Shown here: positions 32,489 through 41,183 of the stretch, piece after piece
Layout of the letters: every line of letters begins with the position of its first letter
How positions within the stretch are numbered: the stretch's first letter is position 1
From: Halobacillus shinanisalinarum
Lineage (GTDB): Bacteria; Bacillota; Bacilli; Bacillales; Halobacillaceae
NCBI RefSeq assembly: GCF_022919835.1
Contig: NZ_CP095074.1
Location: 3,822,001-3,886,000 of the forward strand
Direction: 5' to 3'
Length of the DNA stretch: 64,000 nt
The notes under the pieces: model-generated
Told to the model about the DNA's origin: nothing
Databases searched by the model: none
What the model saw: only the letters and a program-made list of their open reading frames with translations
Position numbers and translations under genes: made by a program

Positions 32489-34417
32489 TCAGCCGGAATC
32501 CTTGAGCAAACGTAACCCATTTAGGATCACTAAAATTGTACTTCCCTCATGTCCAACCACGCCTAGAGGGAGATCTAACATCTGTAAAAAATTGCTGATA
32601 ATCAAAAGCATAATCACAGCTATGGAAAAGATCACATTCTGCTTCACGATCCCATTCATCCTCTGTGATAGCTTTATGGCCCTTGAGATTCTGGGAAGGT
32701 CATTTTTCATTAACACAACATCAGCTGTTTCCAGTGCTACGTCTGTGCCTTCTCCCATTGCAATCCCAACATTTGCTGTGGCTAAAGCTGGTGCATCATT
32801 AATTCCATCTCCTACCATGGCAATATGTTTAAAATGTTTCTTCAAAGCACTAAGCTCTGTTACTTTTTGATCTGGCAGGCATTCGGCTACGAAATGATCG
32901 ATCCCCGCCTCATCAGCGATCGCTTTAGCCGTTGTAGGATTGTCACCAGTTAACATGACCGTATAGATCCCGCGATGTTTTAAAACCTCGACAGCCTGTT
33001 TTGTTTCTTCCCTAACTGTATCTTTTAAGGCAAACATGGCAATAAGTCCCTCATTATTAGCTGCAAAGACTACCGTTTTTCCCTCTGCGGCTAAATCATA
33101 AGCCGCTCCATCTTGGAAAGACTCTACCAGGTCAGTTCCAACAAACTCGGGTTTCCCTATTTTCCAAGTTTCCCCACGGACGATGGCGGTTATTCCGTGC
33201 CCGCTTATATCTTTCATATTATCTACAGGAAGGAAAGAAGCTTGGTGTTCCATGGCGTAACGGACGATTGCTTTTGCTAATGGGTGGTTCGATTCCTGCT
33301 CAATGGAGGCAACAACAGATAAGACATCATCTTCGTAATAGTGATCTGCCATGCGTATATCCGTTACCTCAGGTAAACCATGAGTAAGTGTCCCTGTTTT
33401 GTCAAAAGCAATGGCTTTAATATGTGACAGATTCTCAAGATGTACACCGCCTTTGAATAGAACCCCATGACGCGCACTGTTTGAAATAGCTGATAGCGTT
33501 GCCGGCATAATCGAAGCCACTAAAGCACATGGGGAAGCAACGACCAACAAAATCATCGCCCGGTAAATCGTATCCATCCATGTCCAGCCGAGTAGATAGT
33601 GGGGAAGGAACAGCATTAATGCAACAACGATCAAGACTACTTTTACATAAGTACTTTCAAAACGCTCAATAAATAATTGGGATGGTGATTTCTCACTCTG
33701 AGCGGTTTGGACCATCTTCATAATTTTTTGAAAAACTGTATCTGTCGAGGATTTAGTGATCTCGACAGTGATGCTTCCATCAATTGTTACTGTACCAGCA
33801 AAAACGTCTGCATTATTTTCTTTGGACACAGGCAGGGATTCCCCTGTAATGGCGCTTTCGTCAATAGCTGTCGCTCCTTTAATGATCTTTCCGTCCGAGG
33901 GGACACGTTCACCAGCTTTAACCAAAATGCGGTCACCCACCATGAGTGAATCTGTAGCAACTTCTATATAGCCTTCATTCGTTACTTTCCATGCCTTATT
34001 AGGCTGCAAAGCCATAAGCGAAGATATTTCTCGTTGGCTTTTGTTCATCGTGTACGTCTCAAGGGCTCCGCTTAATGCAAATATGAAAATTAAAATGGCC
34101 CCTTCTGTCCAATATCCAATGGAGGCACTGCCGATAGCAGCGAGAATCATAAGCAATTCAACGTTTAACTCTTTATCCTGTATCGTTTCTTCTATTCCCT
34201 CTTTCGCCTTTGCATACCCACCGATGATGAAGGCGATGAGGTGTAAAGTGATGTATGTGCTTGGTGAAAGGTGATCAGCACTCAACCAAGTTATTAATAT
34301 AAGTAAACCACTGAAGAGAGCAGCAATTAACTCGAAGTGTTCCTTCAGTTTTTCAATGATGGAAGAGCTGAACACTTGGGATCCTTTCTTATATAATGAG
34401 CGTACTTCAGAAGACAT
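32489..34417 (-). CDS. pfeT: P1B-4-type metal ATPase (PfeT/ZosA-like)
   Basis: This 642-residue metal-transporting P-type ATPase lacks the N-terminal heavy-metal domain of CadA/CopA. Motifs are the actuator AITGES, the membrane SPC site (VVASPCALVAS), DKTGTLTHG phosphorylation site, nucleotide-domain ESNHPLAKAIV, hinge VGDGINDAP, and the late HEGSTILVILN that with SPC defines the P1B-4 subgroup. B. subtilis PfeT (earlier ZosA/YkvW) exports Fe(II) and is PerR-controlled; a perfect PerR-type box lies ~95 nt upstream here. The ion could also be Co or Zn. Confidence 0.9.
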   Translation of the reverse strand: MSSEVRSLYKKGSQVFSSSIIEKLKEHFELIAALFSGLLILITWLSADHLSPSTYITLHLIAFIIGGYAKAKEGIEETIQDKELNVELLMILAAIGSASIGYWTEGAILIFIFALSGALETYTMNKSQREISSLMALQPNKAWKVTNEGYIEVATDSLMVGDRILVKAGERVPSDGKIIKGATAIDESAITGESLPVSKENNADVFAGTVTIDGSITVEITKSSTDTVFQKIMKMVQTAQSEKSPSQLFIERFESTYVKVVLIVVALMLFLPHYLLGWTWMDTIYRAMILLVVASPCALVASIMPATLSAISNSARHGVLFKGGVHLENLSHIKAIAFDKTGTLTHGLPEVTDIRMADHYYEDDVLSVVASIEQESNHPLAKAIVRYAMEHQASFLPVDNMKDISGHGITAIVRGETWKIGKPEFVGTDLVESFQDGAAYDLAAEGKTVVFAANNEGLIAMFALKDTVREETKQAVEVLKHRGIYTVMLTGDNPTTAKAIADEAGIDHFVAECLPDQKVTELSALKKHFKHIAMVGDGINDAPALATANVGIAMGEGTDVALETADVVLMKNDLPRISRAIKLSQRMNGIVKQNVIFSIAVIMLLIISNFLQMLDLPLGVVGHEGSTILVILNGLRLLKDSG

Positions 34418-34508
34418 ATTCTCAACTCCTTATTTATAATTGATAATAAATACCGCGATAAACCCGGGGTAAATCCGGATATTCCAAAGTAAATGCCAAC
34501 TATTTAGA

Positions 34509-34523
34509 TTATAATAATTATAA
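34509..34523. promoter_or_regulatory. PerR-type box, perfect
   Basis: TTATAATAATTATAA is an exact match to the 7-1-7 PerR consensus TTATAATnATTATAA. It lies 92-106 nt upstream of the metal-ATPase start, which is read to the left. This fits peroxide/iron control of pfeT. Confidence 0.85.
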
Positions 34524-34567
34524 TTTTATATATGTTATAATATTAACATGACATCGGCGGAAGTCAA

Positions 34568-34582
34568 GGATAATTATTATAA
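34568..34582. promoter_or_regulatory. Second PerR/Fur-like box
   Basis: GGATAATTATTATAA matches 13 of 15 positions of the PerR consensus; the first two differ. It lies 59 bp (about 5.6 helical turns) from the first box and 135 bp before the ABC binding-protein gene read to the right. Confidence 0.6.
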
Positions 34583-34716
34583 ATAAGCTGAATAAATTCA
34601 GAAGATTTTTACATAAGATTAATTGGAAAAAGCCAAGCTTGATGGTTGATCTTACATGTGTCAAGTTGCTATATTGAATAAGGTGTAAAACAAACTTAGA
34701 GAGGTGGACAAATTCC

Positions 34717-35598
34717 ATGCGAAAAGGTCTTTTATTGATACTTATCCTTATGTTCTCAGTTGTTCTATCAGCCTGTGGGACAAATGAAAATAAAGAAGGG
34801 TCTGGTGAAAACAATGAATCAGACAATGCTTCTAATTCTAAATGGAGTGAAATTCAAGAATCAGGGGAGTTAGTCGTTGGGACTTCAGGGACACTTTTTC
34901 CCACTTCCTATTACCCGGAGGATTCTGACCAGCTGACAGGTTATGATGTGGAAGTGATGCGTGAAGTAGCGAAACGCTTAGACCTGGAGCTTTCATTTCA
35001 AGAATATGGAGTAGACGGGCTTTTATCTGCTATTACCAGCGGTCGGATTGATATGGTCATTAATGATATGGAGGTTACGCAAGATAGGAAGAAAGAGTTT
35101 GCTTTCAGCGAGCCATATAAGTATTCCTATTCAACTATGATTGTCCGTGAGTCTAACCTTTCCGGAATTGAAACATTAGAAGATTTAGAAGGAAAGAAAC
35201 ACGGCGGTGGAGCAACAACTGTATTTGCGGAAATTGCTGAGCACTTTGGTGCAGAAACAAAAACCTATGGGAATGTAGCCAATGATGTGTACCTTCGTGA
35301 TGTAGCCAACGGACGTACTGATTTCATCATTAACGATTACTATTTGCAGTCACTTGCATTAAAAGCATTGCCTGATATCCCAGTACAGCTTCATCCAGAT
35401 TTAAAATTCCACCCAACAGAATCCGCTATCGTCATGCCTAAAGAGGCTGCTACGCTGAAAGAGAAAGTGGATGAAACCTTAGATGAAATGAGAGAAGATG
35501 GGACACTCACAGAACTTTCGAAAGAATTCTTTGGGGGTCAGGATGCTTCCAAGAAACCAGAAGCCGATATTCAAGAGATTGAAGGGCTAGACCTTTAA
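34717..35598 (+). CDS. Amino-acid ABC transporter, substrate-binding lipoprotein
   Basis: This extracytoplasmic solute-binding protein of the polar amino-acid type (SBP family 3) has a lipoprotein signal peptide with lipobox LSAC at residues ~17-20. A Ser/Asn/Glu linker follows, then a periplasmic-binding fold. Family motifs include LTGYDVEVMREVAKRL and GRIDMVINDMEVTQDRKKEF. At 293 residues it is full length. It resembles B. subtilis YckB. The next gene encodes the permease but a dispersed repeat sits between them. Substrate (cystine or another amino acid) cannot be told. Confidence 0.88.
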   Translation: MRKGLLLILILMFSVVLSACGTNENKEGSGENNESDNASNSKWSEIQESGELVVGTSGTLFPTSYYPEDSDQLTGYDVEVMREVAKRLDLELSFQEYGVDGLLSAITSGRIDMVINDMEVTQDRKKEFAFSEPYKYSYSTMIVRESNLSGIETLEDLEGKKHGGGATTVFAEIAEHFGAETKTYGNVANDVYLRDVANGRTDFIINDYYLQSLALKALPDIPVQLHPDLKFHPTESAIVMPKEAATLKEKVDETLDEMREDGTLTELSKEFFGGQDASKKPEADIQEIEGLDL

Positions 35599-35599
35599 G

Positions 35600-35808
35600 A
35601 GGATGTTCAAAAAGTCACTAAATGATAAACGGCGCATTTCTTCGTTGCTCGGTTTTTCCGGTCCCTAGGTATGAAAAGGCATCCGCTGTGGTCCTCAAAA
35701 CTGTCGCGCCTCGAACTTCTTGCGACGCACAAGGAACGTGCTCGTGACGTTGTCACAGGAGGTAACGATCTTTGGCGACGTTCTCATTCGTCAACTTTTT
35801 GAACACAC
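35600..35808. repeat. Dispersed repeat, copy 2 (long form)
   Basis: It begins AGAGGATGTTCAAAAAGTCA and ends CAACTTTTTGAACACAC, so the ends are inverted copies of GTTCAAAAAGT. It shares TGATAAACGGCG, TTCGTTGCTCGGTTTTTCC and CGCCTCGAACTTCTTGCGAC with the copy at 57905, plus an extra ~30-bp internal block. It starts 2 nt after the binding-protein stop and ends 18 nt before the permease start. Confidence 0.9.
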
Positions 35809-35826
35809 ACTTTAAGGGGTTCTGTT

Positions 35827-36519
35827 ATGTTAGGTATTGAAATAAATGATATTAATTTAGAGAAGCTTTTCGTACCTGAGCGTGCGTGGGAAAACTTACC
35901 GTTTGTATTAGAAGGTGTTCCCTATACCTTATTGGTAGCGTTCCTCGGCATGCTCCTTGGCTTGGTTATCGGTTTTTTCTTAGCTATAGCAAGGGGGGCG
36001 AGCAAACGCTTATTTAGATGGCCTGCCCGTCTATATATTACCTTGATGAGGGGAACACCCATTCTTGTTTATTTATTTGTACTTTACTTTGGCCTGCCCG
36101 TTGTAGGAATTACCCTTTCTGCTCCTATAGCTGCTATTATAGGGTTTGGGACGAATAGCGCGGCTTATATCGCCGAAATAAATCGTTCCTCACTAAACAG
36201 CGTCGATCATGGGCAATGGGAATCAGCGCGAGCCTTAGGTTTTTCTTATTGGAAAACGATGCGACGTATTATCATGCCACAGGCAACAAGAATTGCTATC
36301 CCGCCGTTGGCGAATGTTTTTCTTGATATATTAAAAGCCACTTCTTTAGCAGCGATGATTTCTGTTCCAGAGATTTTAAATAAAGCCCAAATCGTTGCAG
36401 GGAGAACGACTGACTCGTTGACAATGTATATATTGGCAGCGATGGTGTACTTGGCATTAACGCTGGTTTTCTCAATCTTCCAGGATTATTTAGAACGTAG
36501 GTATAACAAATATTTATAG
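35827..36519 (+). CDS. Amino-acid ABC transporter permease
   Basis: This 230-residue inner-membrane permease (HisM/GlnP type) has ~5 helices. The EAA loop that contacts the ATPase is visible as SARALGFSYWKTMRRIIMPQ near residue 140. It has MRGTPILVYLFVLYFGLP near residue 76. Its SD (AAGGGG) lies just outside the repeat that separates it from the binding-protein gene. No ATPase gene follows; the next gene is a zinc-type ATPase. It resembles B. subtilis YckA, which to my memory also lacks a linked ATPase. Confidence 0.88.
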   Translation: MLGIEINDINLEKLFVPERAWENLPFVLEGVPYTLLVAFLGMLLGLVIGFFLAIARGASKRLFRWPARLYITLMRGTPILVYLFVLYFGLPVVGITLSAPIAAIIGFGTNSAAYIAEINRSSLNSVDHGQWESARALGFSYWKTMRRIIMPQATRIAIPPLANVFLDILKATSLAAMISVPEILNKAQIVAGRTTDSLTMYILAAMVYLALTLVFSIFQDYLERRYNKYL

Positions 36520-36552
36520 AGGTTGTTCATAAAGTCACCAAATGATATCCAT
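36517..36552. repeat. Solo left end of the dispersed repeat
   Basis: ATAGAGGTTGTTCATAAAGT followed by CACCAAATGATA matches the first ~36 bases of the dispersed repeat; the rest is missing. It begins at the permease stop codon. Confidence 0.7.
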
Positions 36553-36610
36553 TTTCATTCATCGTGGTGTCTGGTAAGGCATAGGGGTTTTAAACACTCA
36601 CTTATAGGAA

Positions 36611-36640
36611 AAAATCGTCGACTAAGTTCGGCGATTTTTT
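36611..36640 (+). terminator. Intrinsic terminator after the permease
   Basis: AAAATCGTCG pairs with CGGCGATTTT and is followed by TTG. Confidence 0.7.
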
Positions 36641-36691
36641 GTGGTCAAGATTCTTGATTAAATGATTGAATTTTAGTAAAACATTGCTTAA

Positions 36692-36763
36692 TCGTAATGG
36701 TTATGAATTATTCGTTTACTTCAATGTACATACATATTATAATGTAATTCGTAATCATTCTTA
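36692..36763. promoter_or_regulatory. Two Zur-like boxes upstream of znuC
   Basis: TCGTAATGGTTATGA (36692-36706) matches 13 of 15 positions of TCGTAATnATTACGA. TCGTAATCATTCTTA (36749-36763) has a perfect left half and a poor right half. They lie 77 and 20 nt before the znuC start and fit zinc-dependent repression by the Zur encoded in the same operon. Confidence 0.65.
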
Positions 36764-36782
36764 TTTACGAGAGGGTTTGTAT

Positions 36783-37562
36783 ATGGGTGCAGAAAAAATT
36801 GTAGAGGTAGACCATGTCTCCTTTAAATATGATAAAGAATGGGTTGTACGGGACATTGATTTATCTATTGATAAAGGGCAATTCCTGGGACTTGTCGGCC
36901 CAAATGGATCAGGAAAATCTACATTAATTAAATTAATGCTTGGCTTAGTTAGACCGGATGAAGGTGATATTCGGCTATTTGGGCGCAAGTTGCGTCATTT
37001 TGATAAATGGCAGGAAGTAGGGTTTGTTTCTCAGAAGGCAAATAGCTTTAATTTGGGGTTTCCTGCCACGGTTTTAGAAGTAGTAAAGACTGGACTTGTT
37101 TCTAGAATCGGTGTTTTCCGCTTCTTTAATCGTAAACATAAGGAAAAGGCAATTGAAGCGTTGCGGGTGGTTGAGATGGAAGAGTATGCCTATGCAAGCA
37201 TTGGTGAACTGTCAGGCGGTCAACAGCAGCGTGTATTTATTGCCAGAGCACTTGTCAGTGATCCTTCGTTGCTGATTTTAGACGAGCCTACAGTAGGGGT
37301 TGATGCAAAGCATGTTACAGACTTTTACGACTTGTTAGCTAAGTTAAACAGAGAGCAAGGCATTTCCCTATTGATGGTGACACATGATATTGGCACGATA
37401 ACCGAACACGCTACACACGTTGTGTGCATGAACAAAACGATACACTTCCACGGAGCATCTGAGGAATACAAGGAATTTGATGATGAGGATTTGAACCGTT
37501 TATATGGACATTCTGTGCAGCAGCTCAAACATAACCATCAACACGAGGAGAACCAGTTATGA
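36783..37562 (+). CDS. znuC: Zinc ABC transporter ATP-binding protein
   Basis: This is the ATPase of the high-affinity Zn(II) importer (ZnuC/AdcC). Walker A is GPNGSGKST near residue 40, the signature LSGGQQQR near residue 140, and Walker B LILDEPTVGVD just after. The C-terminal tail is His-rich (KHNHQHEEN). I take the ATG at 36783 after GAGAGGG; the in-frame ATG at 36666 would place Zur boxes inside the gene and has no SD. The length is 259 residues. Its last 4 bases overlap znuB (ATGA). Confidence 0.92.
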   Translation: MGAEKIVEVDHVSFKYDKEWVVRDIDLSIDKGQFLGLVGPNGSGKSTLIKLMLGLVRPDEGDIRLFGRKLRHFDKWQEVGFVSQKANSFNLGFPATVLEVVKTGLVSRIGVFRFFNRKHKEKAIEALRVVEMEEYAYASIGELSGGQQQRVFIARALVSDPSLLILDEPTVGVDAKHVTDFYDLLAKLNREQGISLLMVTHDIGTITEHATHVVCMNKTIHFHGASEEYKEFDDEDLNRLYGHSVQQLKHNHQHEENQL

Positions 37563-38416
37563 TTGAAAGTTTTTTACAATATGAATTTCTACAAAATGCT
37601 GCAATTACGGGGATACTCATCGGAATTGTAGCGCCATTATTAGGTGTCTTTATCGTGGTTCGACGTCTCTCGCTTATTGCTGACGCTCTCTCCCACATTA
37701 CATTAACAGGAATTGCAGCCAGTCTTCTACTCGAGAAAAAAGTATCGACTATTCATGATCTTAATCCTGTTTATATGGGGATGGTGTTTTCGGTCGGTGG
37801 CGCCATTTTAATTGAGAAGCTGCGCAAAGTGTATAAGCACTATGAAGAATTAGCGATTCCAATTATTTTATCTGGTGGAATTGGTTTAGGTGTACTATTA
37901 ATTTCGTTAGCGGACGGCTTCAATACGGACTTATTTAGTTATTTATTTGGTAGTGTGACTGCTGTGAGCCGTACAAACATGTGGACTGTTTTAATTATTA
38001 CCATTGTCGTTCTAACAATTGTTATACTTTTTTATAAGGAATTGTTTGTACTTTCTTTTGATGAAGAACATGCCTCTATTTCGGGAGTGAATGGCAAGTG
38101 GATTCATCTTTTATTTATTGTTATGGTAGCGCTCGTCATCGCATCAGCCATGCAGGTCGTAGGAATTTTACTTGTGTCTGCATTAATGACATTGCCAGTA
38201 GCTGCTGCCCTAAGAATTGCAACAAGTTTTAAACAAACCATTGGCTTATCGATCGCTTTTGGGGAACTATCGGTTATTCTTGGATTGTACTCTTCTTATC
38301 ATTTAAGTGTACCACCAGGAGGGACGATTGTGTTGACTGCGATTATCATATTAATGATGTCGATCCTTTATAAAAAGGTTAGAAATCAACTCTATACAAA
38401 GGGTGAAACGATATGA
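37559..38416 (+). CDS. znuB: Zinc ABC transporter permease
   Basis: This 285-residue ABC-3 family membrane permease has ~8 helices. Early motif GVFIVVRRLSLIADALSHIT is typical of ZnuB/AdcB; late YSSYHLSVPPGGTIVLTAII is the usual end of the family. It overlaps znuC at the start and zur at the end by 4 bases each, so the three genes form a tightly coupled operon. Confidence 0.92.
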   Translation: MIESFLQYEFLQNAAITGILIGIVAPLLGVFIVVRRLSLIADALSHITLTGIAASLLLEKKVSTIHDLNPVYMGMVFSVGGAILIEKLRKVYKHYEELAIPIILSGGIGLGVLLISLADGFNTDLFSYLFGSVTAVSRTNMWTVLIITIVVLTIVILFYKELFVLSFDEEHASISGVNGKWIHLLFIVMVALVIASAMQVVGILLVSALMTLPVAAALRIATSFKQTIGLSIAFGELSVILGLYSSYHLSVPPGGTIVLTAIIILMMSILYKKVRNQLYTKGETI

Positions 38417-38823
38417 ACGTTGAAACAGCTTTACAACGTCTAAAGGAAAAAGGATATAAACGAACACGTCAAAGGGAGCGTATTGTTGAAATCTTTGTAA
38501 ATCAGGATCAATATATCGCTGCCAAAACAATTTTAAAAGAAATTCAAGAAGACTTCCCAAGTGTGAGCTATGATACGATTTATCGTAATCTTTATTTATT
38601 AACTGATGAGGAAATCCTTGAGGCTACAGAGCTCAGTGGGGAGAAACACTTTCGTTTAGGTTGTGATACTCATGGTCATCACCACCACTTTATTTGTACT
38701 GATTGCGGCAAGACGAAATCGATTGAGTTCTGCCCGATGGAGACCATTAATGAACATCTTAACGGTTATGATATAGAAAATCATAAATTTGAGATTTATG
38801 GAAAATGCCCGCAATGCAACTAA
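38413..38823 (+). CDS. zur: Zinc uptake regulator Zur (Fur family)
   Basis: This 136-residue metal-responsive repressor has an N-terminal winged helix (RTRQRERIVEIFVNQDQYIA and SVSYDTIYRNLYLL). The metal-binding/dimerisation part contains HGHHHHFICTDCGK and ends KCPQCN, giving the two CxxC pairs of the structural zinc site. Linkage to znuCB and the Zur-like boxes at both zinc promoters support Zur rather than Fur or PerR. In such operons Zur represses its own transcription when zinc is ample. Confidence 0.92.
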   Translation: MNVETALQRLKEKGYKRTRQRERIVEIFVNQDQYIAAKTILKEIQEDFPSVSYDTIYRNLYLLTDEEILEATELSGEKHFRLGCDTHGHHHHFICTDCGKTKSIEFCPMETINEHLNGYDIENHKFEIYGKCPQCN

Positions 38824-38824
38824 G

Positions 38825-38860
38825 AAAAAAGTCTGCGACCACTGAGTTGCGGGCTTTTCT
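38825..38860 (+). terminator. Intrinsic terminator after zur
   Basis: AAAAGTCTGCGA pairs with TTGCGGGCTTTT (G-U tolerated) and ends in TTTTCTT. Confidence 0.7.
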
Positions 38861-38877
38861 TGTGGGGTCTAAGAATT

Positions 38878-39058
38878 GTTGCATCGTGGATAAGTTCGCG
38901 TTACGTGGGCCGCATCCATCTCCAACGCTTGGATGCTCGAGGTCATATCAATCGTACGTGACCCCGGTGGTTCGGTGTTGGCGCAAGGAAGTTCCGAACT
39001 TAGCCGAACATCCTATGTGGCGGCTGATCAAGGCGCCCCTACGCTTTCGCTTCATGTA
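38878..39058. other. GC-rich structured intergenic segment
   Basis: This ~180-base block is clearly richer in GC than its neighbours and has several self-complementary parts: GCATCCA/TGGATGC, GTTCGG/CCGAAC, AAGTTCG/CGAACTT and GCCGC/GCGGC. The 84-codon frame across it has no SD and reads as Arg/Pro/Ser-rich noise. It could be a non-coding RNA, a repeat remnant or foreign DNA. Confidence 0.45.
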
Positions 39059-39063
39059 ATTAA

Positions 39064-39107
39064 GAGTAATGATTACTATTTACAAATGGTAATCATTACG
39101 ATATAAT
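39064..39107 (+). promoter_or_regulatory. znuA promoter with two Zur-like boxes
   Basis: TTTACA (39079-39084) and TATAAT (39102-39107) are 17 nt apart. The spacer holds TGGTAATCATTACGA (39087-39101), matching 14 of 15 positions of the Zur box. A second box, GAGTAATGATTACTA (39064-39078), has the full GTAATGATTAC core. Repressor binding would block the polymerase directly. Confidence 0.85.
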
Positions 39108-39144
39108 CCATTTTGGAAAGGGATGAGGAGGGAAAGAATATACA

Positions 39145-40152
39145 ATGAGGAAATATATAGGACTTGTCTTTATACTTATATTCGTTTTGGCTGGGTGTGG
39201 AAATGGAACTTCTAAAGAAGATTCAGCAGGCGAGCAGCTGAAAATCAATACGACTGTTTATCCATTACAGTACTTTACGAAACAAATTGCGGGGGATGCA
39301 GCACAAGTGACCTCGATTTTACCACCAGGTACTGACCCCCATACCTATGAGCCAACAACAAAGGAAATGATAAAAATAGCTGAAGCAGACGCGTTTATTT
39401 ACAGTGGTGCAGGACTTGAGTCTTATGCTGAAACAATAGCGGAGTCTGTTAAGCCTGAAGGTGTGCGTGTTTTAGAGGCCTCAATGGGAGTAAATCTTAA
39501 AGAACATGTCCATGCTCATGAGAGGGAGGAAAACTCTCATAAAGAAGGCAAAGAAAATCATTCCCATAAACAAGAGAAGGATTCTGGGGAAGAGACTCAT
39601 TTACATGAAGAAGAGCATGACCATGAAGGCCAGGATCCGCATATATGGCTTGATCCGATTCGTTCTATTGAAATGGCTGAGAACATAAAGGACATGCTTG
39701 TCGAATTACAGCCAGAATCAGAAGATCTGTTCAACGAGAATTTCAACCAACTTGAAGATAAGCTAGTTACACTTGACCAACAATTTCATAATCAACTGGA
39801 AAACACTCCTAAGAATAAAATTATAGTTTCGCATGCTGCTTATGGATATTGGGAAGAGGCGTATGGAATAGAACAAGTTGCTGTTTCAGGTTTAAGTCCT
39901 ACAAGTGAACCTTCACAGAAAGAACTTGAAAAGATTATCCAAACTGCTGAGGAGCTTCAGTTGAATTATGTGTTATTTGAACAAAATGTCACACCAAAAG
40001 TTTCTGAAGTCGTACAAAATGAAATTGGTGCTGAGCCATTAAGAATTCACAATCTTTCTGTATTAACAGACGAGGATATTTCAAATGATGAAGATTATTT
40101 TAGTTTGATGAAGCAGAATTTAGATGTGCTTATTAAATCCTTATCTAATTAA
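39145..40152 (+). CDS. znuA: Zinc ABC transporter substrate-binding lipoprotein
   Basis: This cluster A-I metal-binding protein (ZnuA/AdcA) delivers Zn(II) to ZnuBC. It has a lipoprotein signal peptide with lipobox LAGC (residues ~15-18). The first metal ligand lies in PPGTDPHTYEPT. The acidic His-rich loop (residues ~120-165, with repeated H-x-H and HDHEGQDPHIWLDPIR) is diagnostic for zinc. Later ligands are in VSHAAYGYW and the VLFEQNVTPK stretch. It is 335 residues and transcribed separately from znuCB-zur, about 320 nt after zur, from its own Zur-like promoter. Confidence 0.93.
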   Translation: MRKYIGLVFILIFVLAGCGNGTSKEDSAGEQLKINTTVYPLQYFTKQIAGDAAQVTSILPPGTDPHTYEPTTKEMIKIAEADAFIYSGAGLESYAETIAESVKPEGVRVLEASMGVNLKEHVHAHEREENSHKEGKENHSHKQEKDSGEETHLHEEEHDHEGQDPHIWLDPIRSIEMAENIKDMLVELQPESEDLFNENFNQLEDKLVTLDQQFHNQLENTPKNKIIVSHAAYGYWEEAYGIEQVAVSGLSPTSEPSQKELEKIIQTAEELQLNYVLFEQNVTPKVSEVVQNEIGAEPLRIHNLSVLTDEDISNDEDYFSLMKQNLDVLIKSLSN

Positions 40153-40225
40153 AGGCTTGCGGTTTATTTCAAGAGTCGTAGGGAATAAAGAGTATGGACT
40201 AAAGTAGAAAGGGAAGAAAACATCG

Positions 40226-41179
40226 ATGGCTTATTTTTTACTGGTTGTTGGTTTTGCTTTATTAATCAAAGGAGCCGATCTATTTGTTGACGGGTCCGCT
40301 AATATTGCCAGGCTGCTTCATGTTCCTACGATTCTAATTGGTTTAACGATTGTCTCTTTTGGAACAAGCTCCCCTGAGGCAACAGTAAGTATCATTGCTG
40401 CTCTCCAAGGAAGCGCTGATGTTTCATTGGGGAATGCAGTTGGAAGCAATATCTTTAATATTACTCTTGTCGTAGGGGTTGCAGCTTTCTTATATCCTTT
40501 AAAGGTAGAAGGTGAAACGGTTAAAAAAGAAGTCCCATTCACTTTGTTGGCAAGTGTTGTATTATTGATCCTAATGGGAGATGTGGCATTGCAGGGATTA
40601 GGGGGTAACCTGTTAACTCGTAGTGATGGCTTGATCTTTTTGTTGTTTTTAACGATCTTTATGTATTATGTGATCGAGGTTGGACTGAGAAGCCGGAAAG
40701 ATTCAGCTCGGGAACCCATTCCCGAACATATAACGTGGGGGAAAAACATAGCTTACTCTTTGATAGGTTTAGCTGCGATTGTTCTTGGTGGTCAACTGGT
40801 TGTGGATAATGGTACACAAATTGCCTACTCACTTGGAATGAGTGAAACGTTGGTCGGTTTAACGATTGTTGCGATAGGGACATCTCTTCCTGAGCTTGTT
40901 ACCTCCATTTCTGCCGCACTTAAAAAAGAAAGCGAAATTGCACTTGGGAATGTGGTAGGCAGTAATATTTTTAACATATTATTTGTACTTGGTACTTCGG
41001 CAGTAATTTCACCTTTAGCTGTTAATGGGGCAGTGTTTGCTGATGTAATGATCATGATTTTATTGACTGTATTATTATTAATCTTCTCAAAAACCAGCTA
41101 TAGAATCGGCAAAACAGAAGGGTTGGTTTTAGCGGTTGGATATATCGTTTATCTAGTTTATATTATTTTGCGAAATTAA
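40226..41179 (+). CDS. Calcium/sodium antiporter (CaCA, YrbG type)
   Basis: This 317-residue cation exchanger has two inverted homologous halves. Each half has the alpha-repeat, seen as FGTSSPEATVSIIAALQG with GNAVGSNIFNITLVVG (residues ~50-90), and IGTSLPELVTSISAALKK with GNVVGSNIFNILFVLG (residues ~215-255). About ten helices. It probably expels Ca2+ in exchange for Na+ (or K+/Na+), a sensible function in a salt-tolerant cell. SD AAAGGGAAG upstream of ATG. Confidence 0.9.
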   Translation: MAYFLLVVGFALLIKGADLFVDGSANIARLLHVPTILIGLTIVSFGTSSPEATVSIIAALQGSADVSLGNAVGSNIFNITLVVGVAAFLYPLKVEGETVKKEVPFTLLASVVLLILMGDVALQGLGGNLLTRSDGLIFLLFLTIFMYYVIEVGLRSRKDSAREPIPEHITWGKNIAYSLIGLAAIVLGGQLVVDNGTQIAYSLGMSETLVGLTIVAIGTSLPELVTSISAALKKESEIALGNVVGSNIFNILFVLGTSAVISPLAVNGAVFADVMIMILLTVLLLIFSKTSYRIGKTEGLVLAVGYIVYLVYIILRN

Positions 41180-41183
41180 CTAG

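Noticed and set aside
32489..34417. Cadmium/copper ATPase (CadA/CopA) assignment
   Set aside because: There is no N-terminal metal-binding domain or CPC motif; SPC plus HEGST point to the P1B-4 group.
38805..39059. 84-codon plus frame after zur
   Set aside because: It starts inside zur, has no SD and reads as Arg/Pro/Ser-rich noise; the region is better seen as a structured non-coding block.
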